Notes under the pieces: generated by a model
Seen by the model: the letters and a program-made list of their open reading frames with translations, nothing else
What the model was told of the DNA's origin: nothing
Database searches by the model: none
Made by a program: the position numbers and the translations under genes
Source of the DNA: Cryptomeria japonica
Taxonomy: Eukaryota > Streptophyta > Pinopsida > Cupressales > Cupressaceae
Reading direction: 5' to 3'
Assembly (NCBI RefSeq): GCF_030272615.1
Contig: NC_081412.1
Span: 339,940,870-340,004,869, forward strand
Length of the DNA: 64,000 nucleotides
In this document: positions 48,501 through 60,500 of the stretch, one piece after another
Layout of the letters: every line of letters starts with the position of its first letter
Numbering within the stretch: position 1 is the first letter of the stretch

Positions 48501-51500
48501 TCATATTATTTGTTGCATCTTGACACTTATCATCTTTCTTCATAGCAGCCACATTGTTCTCTATGAAGAAGCTCCCGTGCCACAAACTTTCTAACCTATT
48601 TGATATTGGATGCAGTCCAAGTATTGATTTGTTCATTATGCTTTAAATATAAATTCTGCTGCCTATAACTTAATAACAATTCTGATCTGATCTCATCGAT
48701 GGTTACCGATCTATATGCCTTCCTCGATCTGTTCTGTTACTGATCACCATACTTGATATCTTCTAACCATCATCGATAATATAACTAGCTTCATTGTTGC
48801 CTAATGAATTCTAAGCTATTCTTAAAGATAATACAAGGAGCTTTCTCGATATTAGTAATACTTGATAGAATCTTGTTTGGGGACATCACAGTGATATCCA
48901 AATTTCTCTTGTCCTCCGACAAAGTGTGGAATCAAGTAATCTATTTATTTATGTTGGACCATACTCAAATCTTTCTTCATCTCCACTGAAAAAAAGGTAG
49001 AACTTCCTTCTGTTGGTCATATCAACTACAATGGAAACTCCTCAACATACTCAAGAAACTTCCAATATAAACCCTTATTTGCACAACAAATCAGGTCAAT
49101 CTAGATGGGACCATACCCCCCTCGGATCTGAAATATCCCCCTAGGGATATTTTATTCTAGACAATGAACCACAGAAATTCAAAATACCATTTGCATGTAA
49201 TTGAATTCAGTTTGTTCACCAAAATTACACTAAAAACCATTAAATTTCAGATTGAAATCAGAATTTTCTGAAATTTAGATATGATATAGCCTCAAAAAAT
49301 CTCAATAGATTAAAAACAGAAAAACTCCAATCGTAGCCACAGAACTTACAGTCAGATTGGATAGCCAGTAAATTAAACTGAAGCACAAAGTGAGCCACCT
49401 GAATGATAACTCCAACTGACAATGGGTTTTCGTCCACTGCCTCCAAGCTCGAGGGTTTGCGTCCTCAAACCTGCTGAAATCTAGAGCTTCCCAGAAACTC
49501 TCCCAAAGAATCAATCTCCAAACATAAAACCAAGCATGCGAAAATGAGCCTCTCCAAGTTATTAAATAGCTCAACCTGTGACTCTTCATTCGCCCACTAC
49601 CTGTCTCTTGGAATTCCCTTCTATTTGCTAAGTGACTTTACTTTATAATTTGATGTTGACATAAAAGTCACTTTTAATCTGCATTGGTAAATAATTAAAT
49701 TAAGTTGTCTTTTAAATTATTATGTTTTGACAACTTAAACTTAATTATTTAATTGGATTTCCTAATGTCCCAAAAAAGGGACATTACAGTCCTCCCTCCT
49801 TAAAGATTGCTTGTCCTCAAGCAATCATGTATCTGCTTACCAATACTAGGATCCCAAACCATCCTCAGGATACCTCAAAGAAGTTTTTCTCATTAAATGT
49901 GGTAATGGTCAGATGATTGTATGCCTTTTACATTGACAGTGAGATAGGAGGAATTGGTAAAATTAGATTCAGGTGGGGATTTATATCAACATGAAGTACA
50001 AGTATCAAGGATATGAATTCATGTTTGTACTTGAAAGTACACTTCCTCAAATTTCAGATACAATGTTGGGACAGTTGGCACATCTCAATTTAAAGGATTT
50101 CTGGGACATCATGGAAGAGGGAAAGAGGTCTCCTTTGTCACAAAGGATATTTGAAAGTGGTTTGGCTCACGCAGCAAATTTTCCTATATCAATTCAATGT
50201 TCGATTTGGTGTTAGAATGTGTGAAATACAGCAATCCTGAAACCAAAGAGGTCAAAATGATTAATGACAAGTTGATTGTCAAGCTGAAGAGTGATTCCTT
50301 CAGCATCATTATCAAATTTCCAACCAAGGATCAATTTGTAAGCATAAACCAAGAGACAAGAAAAAAGATCAATGTCTCAATACTATGGCGAGAAATTGGT
50401 TGCATACTCCAAAAAGAGGGAAATCCCAGCTGCCCAAAGCCATACATAGACCCTTCTTTGTGGAAGAGATATCTATATGATTGGGTTACTTCATAGGTTA
50501 ATGGGGAATAAATAATCGAGTGAGTTTGAACAATGGATGTATCTGTATAAATCTGTCATATGCAAAGGAAGTCAATTTATTGACTGGGGAAGGATCATTA
50601 GTGACAATTTGCATAATCGGATGGTTTGCTTTGAACAGAATCAGTATTTCTGCATGACCTCTTTTCTCTTTTAAGTTTTATGCAATTGCCAGTATGAGCA
50701 CATGACCAGGACTAAATACTAGAGGGGTGTATACCAATTATTCACAAATATATGAGTTTTACCCATAGCTGAAACTAAAAGAAAGCTATAAATATTTCCT
50801 AAGAGTAAATTACGCCTTCACAATGCTGACAACAAGAGCACTCCAAGGAAATGTTGGACTCGGGATTTCTCCAAAAGTCACGAATCTTAAAGGCTTCAAA
50901 TCTTAATGCTCCCTCTTGGTTACAACAAAGCTTGCTCAGGAAAAGGAAAGTCACTCAGCTAATCATTCCCAAATTTGATAAAGTGACCAATCTGATCTAG
51001 AAATCAAATGAACCCAAGAAAACCAAGGTTTCATCAACGTTAATAGTTGATCCATCATATGGGAACGTGTCTGTCAAAGTGGCCTGACCTGTATCAGAGA
51101 AGAATGTCGATGAAGCCATCGTAACTGATTTTGAATTTACCAAAATAGAGTTTGGTCCTTCATCACATGAAGGTGATGTTTATAATTTTCAGGTATCTGC
51201 AACTAAGTTAGTGAAAAGGACTAAGAAAAAGAAGCAAACCAGAGACGTATTGAAACAAGTGCAGGTTTTGACATATTATCTTAAGTCAATTGTGAATTCA
51301 TCTTCTATGCCTATAGATGTGGTTCCAACTTCTGCAATTCCTCTTTCTAAAAGTGTCATTGAAAAATAAATTATAGAAAATATTCATAGAAACCAATCAT
51401 GTGGAAGGGCAACTAGAAAATGGATAGATCAAATGAGGATAGATGCCATGGTTTTCATTGAGAAAGCAGGAGAAGTCTATGGAGAGGCAGTGACTAAAGG

Positions 51501-54500
51501 AGAAGGAATTACAAAAGAAGCTAAAAGATGCTAAAAAGGAAGTGTCTACTTGGCAAGGAATCTTGGAGGATCTCCATGAGATAATCAAAATAGATAACAA
51601 TATTTTGATTAATGAAAACATTTCCTCAAACACAGAGGAAAACCAACATAATCTATGGATACCAAGTATAGAATGGAAGATGATAAATATGAAGCAAATT
51701 CTACCAGAAGAGAAGCTCCTAGCAATTTGTGAACATGCAAAAGATAACTTTCAAAATGATCTCCTATAAATTATCCCAGACTCAGCAGTGAAAAAAGAAA
51801 TCCAAAATATGGACATTCAACGCTATAAAAATGAGTTTCCAGAATGTGATTAATACAAAAGTGTTTGATGGACATGTCCCTGGTATAGAAATCATCAGGA
51901 AGTTAAGCAAATATATCCAGCTATAATCAGGAGTTGACAGATGTTCAATAAAATCATTCCATTGTGGGGACGAGAATGATCAATGTGATTGTCCCAAGGA
52001 ACAAGATCATGGTTTAAGCAGTAAAAGCATTCAAGAATTGCAAGGCTAGATCATCTTCACTTCAAGGAAAGGAGGTCGCAATGCAGAATCCTATTTCAGA
52101 AAATACCAGAGATAGTTCAAAGAGAGAGAGAAACTTCTAGTTAATTACTTTTGTAAATCCAATCAAAGAGCCAAAAGTCACATGTTTTTATTGTTAATAT
52201 TATCCTTTGTAAAAAGTGGATTACTAAATACTTGTTAGAGGACATAAAATAAGCTTTGTTTCCGTAAAGTCAAGAATTTAATAAACTTAATTAAAGCTTA
52301 TTTTATTTTTCCCATAAATCAAAGTGTGGTTACTCAGTTTCCAAGTAATTATGAAACAGTTATCAAAGGAAAGTATATGTATACCAGGTTCTATTCATTG
52401 TAAAGGAATTTTAAATTTTCACAAAAAGGGGCATAAAGGGAATTTTGGATTTGTACAAATCTACAAAGTAAAGAAATGCAGTTTCAGATGTGCATCCATG
52501 ATGTCTTTTTTGAATGTCATTATAAGCCTATCATATGATATGAATTAGTAATGGGCTTTGTATCCTAATTGTTGTGAAATATGGATCGAAAAATAATGAC
52601 AGTGATTCTGGAAGACTGATTGCCGTGAGTTATTGATCGTCTCCATCATTGAATCCGGTTTAAATACAAGAGGAAAGGTTGCCTACGTAGGGACATGTCC
52701 ATATGTGGCAGTTGCCACGTATGGACATGTCCCTACGGAGGCAACCGTTCATAACAACTAGTTTGTTTATGTTTAATTTCCAAACTGTATGCTCTATTAA
52801 TATATCACTCTCCAGATAATAACCGATTTACCATTAGTTAGATTCATGAGGGCTATATCTTAACACTCCCTCTTAGCAGGAGTGGATCTAAGTAATTTTC
52901 TTGGGAGCATATTCTGTCATGACTTCCGACACAATTCGGGACAACATTTAATATAGTCTTGTCATGACAATAAACTCAATATCATGATATCCGGCTCAAT
53001 CCAGGACAATCACTTAAGAAGTCAATCATGAGATGATCACATACTTTAGGATCAAGATATCCGGCACAGTCCGGGACAACAACTTAATGTAGTCAATCTT
53101 GACACTTGGTCAACTATTGTCAAGATCGTCACCTTGAAATAGTAACCTTAAACATAAGAAGATCGTCATCTTCTTGAACACGGTTAGAATATTGCAATAT
53201 ACATTTTATTTATTTATTCATGAACAAATTACACATGGTAGGAATTTCATCCTAATAATCTCAATTATAATCTAGTCATACCAAGTTTACTTCTGAAGTA
53301 TTCTATCTTCAATCTTGCAAGTGGCTTGGTGAAGATATCAGCATTTTGTTCTTCAGTACTGATGTACACTAGTTTTATGACGTTTCGATCTACCATATCT
53401 CTTATGTAGTGATAAGGGATCTCAATATGTTTGGATCGATTGTGAAAAACTGGATTTACGGAGAGCTTGATACAGCTCTGATTATCACAATGAATTATTG
53501 TTGAATTCAGAGTTTTTCCAAATAATCCAAATAATAACTTTCTTAGCCATACCGCTTCACGAGCTCCCATGGAGGCTGCCATATATTCTGCTTCGGTGGA
53601 GCTTTGTGCAACTGCTGACTATTTTTTGCTGAACCAAGATATCATAGCAAAACCAAGACTGAAGCAACACCCTGTAGTACTTTTATGGTCAGTGGTACTT
53701 GCGGCCCAATCAGAATCAGAATATCCTTCAAGTTGAATCTCAACATTTTCATACTTTAAGCCAAGTCCGATTGTGCCTCGTAAATATCTTAGAATGTGTT
53801 TAGCAGCCATTAGATGTATCTTCTTAGGTTCACACATAAAGTGACTTAATACATTTGTAGCATAGCAGATATCAGGACGAGTATTTACCAAATACATGAG
53901 TGAACCGACGATTTGTCTGTAGAGTGTGGGATCTGTAGGTTCTGAATCTTCTGCCTCAATTTTCAGCTTGTGCAAATTAGTTTCCATTGGTGTAGCTAAT
54001 GGCTTACACTCCATCATCCCAAATCTAGTTAGAATATCTGTGGTGTACTTTCCTTGATTTAGGAAGATGTAGTTTTTCTTCTGCCATACTTCTAATCCTA
54101 GAAAATAATGTAGAAGCCCTAGATCCTTCATATCGAATTCTGCTGCCAGATCTTGCTTACATTTCTCAATGAAATTATCCTCTCCTGTTATCAAAAGATC
54201 ATCCACGTAAAGGACCAATATAATCATATTGCCATTTGAAGCCTTGAAGTAGATGTTGGGATCTGCTAGGTTCTTGGAGTTCCCTAGTTTGGAGAGATAG
54301 TTGTCTATCCTTGCATACCAGGCCCTAGGTGCTTGTTTTAACCCATAGAGAGCTTTCTTTAGTTTACAAACATAGCAATTTTTATCACGTATGGTGAATC
54401 CTTCTGGTTGTTCTATATATACTTCTTCTTCAATTGAACCATTTAGGAAGGCAGTCTTTACGTCCATTTGGTGAATTTTCCATCCTTTGGATGCTGCAAT

Positions 54501-57500
54501 TGCAATGATTGTTCTTACTGACGTATACCGGGCAACTAGGGCAAATGTCTCTTCATAATCAATTCCTGCTTTCTAAGAGAATCCCCTGGCCACAAAGCGA
54601 GCTTTATGTTTTTCAATGCTGCCATCAGATGCATATTTGATCTTGAATAACCACTTGGATGAGACAACTGATTTGTCTTTTGGTCTAGGCACTATATCCC
54701 AAACATCATTCTTTAGTATAGATTGATATTCTTCAACCATAGCATCTTTCCAAGCCTGTTTTGATAAGGCTTCTCTGACATTTGTTGGTTCAGAATTTGT
54801 GAGTTCGGTTAGAAGTGCAGCATAACATTTTAAAGTTCTTGTTCTCTTATTTTCTTTGGAAATTTCATTTGGTTCTACATTATTCTCTTCAATCATTTTC
54901 CTTGCCCATAGAGGTCTTTTCTTGTTATTGAGTGTTTCAATATTTTCATCAACAAGAGGTTCAGAAGCTCTTATGATGTCCTCCCTCTTAGTGTCTGAAG
55001 GTTTGGAATTTTCTATGATATTCTCCCTCTCAATCTCAGTTATGTGATCTTCTTCTTCTTTAGTAATGTTATCATCCTCAGGTTCTTTGAGTGTAGTGTT
55101 TTCTTCAAACTTTACATCTCTACTTATCTCAACAGATTTTTTCCCTGGAATGTAAATGCGATATCCTTTAGTATTTTCACTATAGCCAATGAAGATACCT
55201 CTTTTTCCGGATGGTTCTAGTTTTGTCCTCTTTTCTTTAGGAACATGTATATATACGGGACAGCCAAATATCCTTAAATGACTTAAGTCTGGTTTGTTCC
55301 CTGTAAAAGCTTCTTCAGGAGTTATGTTTTCTAGAACTGAGTGCGGACATCTGTTTTGAATTTAGACTGTTGTATTTGAAGCTTCTGCCCAGAATGAAGT
55401 GTGTAAGTTTTGGTCATGCATCATGGCTTTTGCTACTTCAATTATGGTTTTGTTCTTTCTTTCTGCTACTCCATTCTGTTGTGGATTATATGGTACAGTA
55501 TACTCCCTCTTAATCCCAACTAAATTACAAAAGTCTTTGAAGTTGTCAGATGTATATTCTCCCCCATTGTCGGATCTTAACACCTTAATTTTCTTCCCTG
55601 ACTGGTTTTCTACTAGTGCCTTGAATTCTTTGAACTTAGATAGTACTTCATTTGAGTCTTTGCACTTTAGAAAATATATCCATGTTTTTCGAGAGTAGTC
55701 ATCAACAAAGATTATGTAGTATAAGGATCCGGTTAAGGATGGTGTTGACATGGGACCGCATAGGTCTGAGTGAATTAGTTCTAAAATACCTTTTGATTTG
55801 TGCTCGCTTGAGGGAAAAGAAACTTTCACATTCTTTCCCAAGGCACATCCTTTGCAAATGCCTGTGTGTTCAGATTTTAGTTGGGGCAGTCCTGAAGTAA
55901 TCTTCTTTATGTTGGATACAGCACTATATCTTAGGTGTCCTAATCTTTTGTGCCATAATTCATTATTATTTGAAACTTCAAGATTTAGTGCTTCCTTTTT
56001 GATCACTGAATAGTTTGTATAGGCTACAATCTCTTGAACCTATTGTTATGGCATTTTTGATATTTGTATTTTTAGGCCAGAGTAGAACTTTATCTTCATT
56101 GAAGGTAACCCGATATCCTTGATCAGCTAGGCCTGAGATTGAGACTAGATTTCTTTTTATTCCAGGTACAAACAGAACATCCTTTAATTGTAGAGATACT
56201 CCATTTCTTAGTTTGATAGTACAGGTCCCAATTCCTTTCACAGGATATGTGGAGTTATCTCCAATAGTAACCTCTTCACTTGAGTGCCCGTTAAGTGTTT
56301 CAAACTGATTTCTGAATCCAGTTATATGCCTTGATGCTCCACTGTCTACGATCCAAGTGTTTTTATTTGTATTTATTTCGCTTGATAGGGCTAAGAAGAA
56401 AAGTGAGTTTTCTCCTTTGACTTCGGCTAGACTAGCTTGTGTTTTCTTCCTTTCTGGTCAATTCCTGTGAGTGTGCCCATATTTGTCGCATTTGTAACAC
56501 TGAATTTTAGACATATCTCTTTTCTGATGGTTTTTATTTCCTCTCTTCCGTTTGGAGAACTTTTTCTTTTTGTTGAAGGTATTTGTATTAAGTGCTTGGA
56601 TTTCTCCTTCTTTATTTGTCCCTAATCCTCTTGAGATTAGTCGAGATTCCTCTTGAATGCACTCATTCTTAAGTTGTTCAAATTTGGGTAAGGGGGGTGT
56701 TTTGCTAATACATTGAATGTAGGATTCCCATGAAATTGGTAATCCTCTTAGGGCTATGAGAGAGATTTCTTGATCATCTACCTCATTTCCAATAGTTTGT
56801 AATTGGTCTTTTACTTCAGATATCCTTGAAAAGTATGTAGATATTGTATCATCTTTATTCATCTTTATGTTTAAAAGTTGTTGTTTCAAGGTTAACATTC
56901 TGCTCGCATTGTTAACTTCATATGTATTTTTAAGGGTTTTAAATACTTCATATGCTTTAGGTAGTCTGGCTATAGATGGAAGAATATGATCTTTGACTGA
57001 GTCAATAATTATTTTCTTTGCTTTATTATTACGCCTTTTCCAGGTAGATTTCTCTGGTTCATCATTTGGCATGTCTAGATTTTCTTCTATGTAAGACTCT
57101 AATTCTTGTTCTTCAAGAATGGCAATGATTCGTATCTTCCAGGAAACGAAGTTGGAGGCTCCTTCGAGTCTATCTGCCACTCTCATATTACTTGACATTT
57201 TGAATATTTTCTTAGTCGGATAAATCCTCTACGTATATAGCCTCTGCGTTGATTTGTTATTTACTTCCGATAAATGCTTATGAGTAATATGGCTGTCTAA
57301 TTTATTCTCTTAATATGCTGGCTCTGATACCATGTTGTGAAATATGGATCGAAGAATAATGACAGCGATTCTGGAAGACTGATTGCCGTGAGTTATTGAT
57401 CGTCTCCATCATTGAATCCGGTTTAAATACAAGAGGAAAGGTTGCCTACGTAGGGACATGTCCATATGTGGCAGTTGCCACGTATGGACATGTCCCTACG

Positions 57501-60500
57501 GAGGCAACCGTTCATAACAATTAGTTTGTTTATGTTTAATTTCCAAACTGTATGCTCTGTTAATATATCACTCTCGAGATAATAACCGATTTACCATTAG
57601 TTAGATTCATGAAGGCTATATCTTAACACTAATAGTCTCATTTGTGAAGGCAATAGTCAGTCATTGAAAAACTCTTATTCATTTCTTGGTATTTTGAAAT
57701 GAATATGTTGGCATGCAAGATATGTATCGGTCATTAAGTTGATAAGCATAGGCTTTAATTTTGTGATGGAATTCAATTCTAAAAACCAATAATAACACTT
57801 GTATATCTATTATTTAAGCTTCTTAATCTTTCTTTTTATTTTAATTTGTCTTTCCCATTAAGTACTTTCGGGTTAAAAGTAAATTTCAAAAATCCAAATT
57901 GATATCCTACAAGGGAGTTGCCCCTCTCAGAGGAAGATCGTTGTTCTTTCACGATCTATCCAACTATTGTAAAAATTCTGTTTACAAACACTGTCCCAAA
58001 TCAGAAATGGGAAAGCATATCTGTGGATTTCATCCAAGAGTTGCCAAAGGTTCAAGGTAAGGACTGTTTGTATGTGGTTTTTGATAGGATTACAAAATAT
58101 GCACACTTCCATGCCATATATTCAGAATTTAAGGCTCCACAAGTGGCAGACCTATTTTTTAAGGAAATTTTCAGACTTCATAAGCTTCCAATGAGCATTG
58201 TGAGTGACAGGGACAACAGTTTTTTCAATTTGTTTTTGAAAGAACTCTTCTGTTTAACAATAACTGAATTAACACCGAGTACTGGCTATCATTCGCAAAT
58301 TGATGGACAAACAAAGATCGTGAACAAATGGATAGATGGCTACTCAAGGAGCCATGTCACAGGGCAGCAGTCAGCATGGATCAAGTGGTTGCACTTAGGG
58401 GAGTATTGTTAAAACACAACTCATCATATGTCCATTGGTATTACTCCTTTTAAGGTGCACTACGGTTATGATGCTACTTCATTTATGGATTTATTTTTGA
58501 CTGATAGTAGAGTGCCAAGTGCAAAGGATGTGATACAGCACAATAAAAAGATTTTGGAAGCTCTCAAGCAAAATTTGCAGCTGGCTCAAAATCAGCAAAA
58601 GCCATATTATGATAGGCATCAAACTAAAAGGATTTTTAAGGTTGGTGATATGGTGCTTCTAAGGTTGCAGCACTATAGACAGTCCTCTATCAAAGGGAAT
58701 GGAACTGAGAAACTGAAGCCAGGCTTTTATGGGCCCTACAAGGTGGTAAGAAAGGTTGGTGTAGTAGCTTATGAGCTGGAACCTCTAGCTCACAGAAAAA
58801 TCCACAATATGATTCAAGTTTCATGCCTCAAGAAAGCTCTTGGACAGCAGGTCACACCCTCACATGAACTACCCCCACTTGACTATGAAGGCTAATTAAT
58901 TGTCAAACCTGAAACAGTGTTGGATGTGAGAGCAAAGAGGTTAAGGAACAAGATCATTCCTGAATATTTGGTGAAATGGAAAGGACTTCCCCTTGAAGAT
59001 GCAACATGAGAGGGGATTGAGATTTTTGAACATCCCAACTTGAAATTGCTTGAAGACAAGCAATTAAGATTGGGAGTACTGTGATGATCCCGAATTTCAA
59101 GTAGGTCAGCCCTATTTTTAGTAATTAAAATATTAATAAATAAAATATTGAATATTTTAATATGTCATTTTGGGCCAACCTATGAGATGTTTACTTAATA
59201 AATAAATAAATATTTTTTGTAATAAGTCGGCTCCAAGGCCAACCTGGGATGGTTAACTCTTAACCGACCAATGTTGTTGTATATATATGGGGTGTGGCTG
59301 TTTGGAGGATCATCAAAGAGTTTGCTTGTTCTCTGCATTAAACAAATGCAGGAAGGAATCTCATATGCAGACCTGAGGCTTCCTTCACAGGTAGGATGCA
59401 AACCCTACCATCCCTTCCACTCAGTTTCATAATTCATTACTACCAAACACCTGCCATTGAATTCATTTGCATCTCTAGGTCCGAGCAGCAGACTGGGTGA
59501 AGATTATCTAATTGTGGGATCATCAGATTGCATCCAAGGGAGCAATCTATATTTCCAGACAGTAGCAGATAGAACGGTGCAGCCACGATAGAAGACCTTT
59601 TCTTTGCTTTTGTCTAACAACAGAGCAAAGGAAGCAGATTTAGGTGATAACAGCAATGGAAACATTTCCAGGAGCTGCCTGGAGATTACGCAGAGTCACC
59701 CAGCTGATATAGGTTAGTCTGGAAGCCCTATTGGAATCTTGTAGGTGCACAATTCTCAGATGCTACAGACCACCAGTTTATGATTTGGGAGCAGAGAGAT
59801 CAACAAGGGAAAAACGATAACAAGAAGTAAGTTCCAGGTTCCAACTCAGATCTGTATTGCTAGAGCATTTTGAGAATTCATTTTAAGTCTAGAATCTAAG
59901 AATCAATTCAGTTTATTTGCATTGAATGATAAAGTTCCAGTTTCAAGTCTCATTTTGAGAATGCAGTGTAAGATCTTTTGACATTGACAATAAATTCATT
60001 GGTGCTACTGTGATTCAATAAATTTCTGAGAACATATATTTGTGTTGTCCGAGTTGTTCATTTCAATTTTAAAACTATAAGATTGAGTTTAAATATTTCA
60101 GCTAATCTTGGCATTCTCTATTTATAGCCTAGAGTCAGCTATTGTTTGATTATCTATCTCATCATGAAAGAAATGTGAACATTAAGAGATAAATTGTAAT
60201 GATTTTGATCATCAGTTGAATTGGCAGTCGTGTGTTGTAATATTAGAATAGACCAGAATTTGTAGTTCTAAAGCTTTGCCCAATTTCCATTTCTAACTTG
60301 TATCATACCAATGTTTGGTGCTACTTTTATTGATATGCTTGGAAAGTGACGAATGGGCAGGTGCAGGAGTTGTACAAATGGAATGTAGTGTTAGACAAGT
60401 GGATATAGGATTCTAATGGTTATGGACCAATTTGTAAACTAAGATAAACCTTCCCCAGTGCCCTGAGTTATCCCAAAAAATAGTTAGGATTTGCACATAA

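Larger units (their letters stand above)
52570..57628 (-). mobile_element. Copia element, near-intact, 5.06 kb
   Basis: 296-bp LTRs (52570-52865 and 57333-57628) differ at six positions by eye (about 2%). They are flanked by the 5-bp duplication CTAAT (52565-52569 and 57629-57633). On the minus strand the primer site TGGTATCAGAGCCAGC follows the 5' LTR and a purine tract (AAGAGGGAG) precedes the 3' LTR. The gag-pol order is Copia. It is the youngest-looking retroelement here, in the same orientation as DPH6. Confidence 0.95.
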
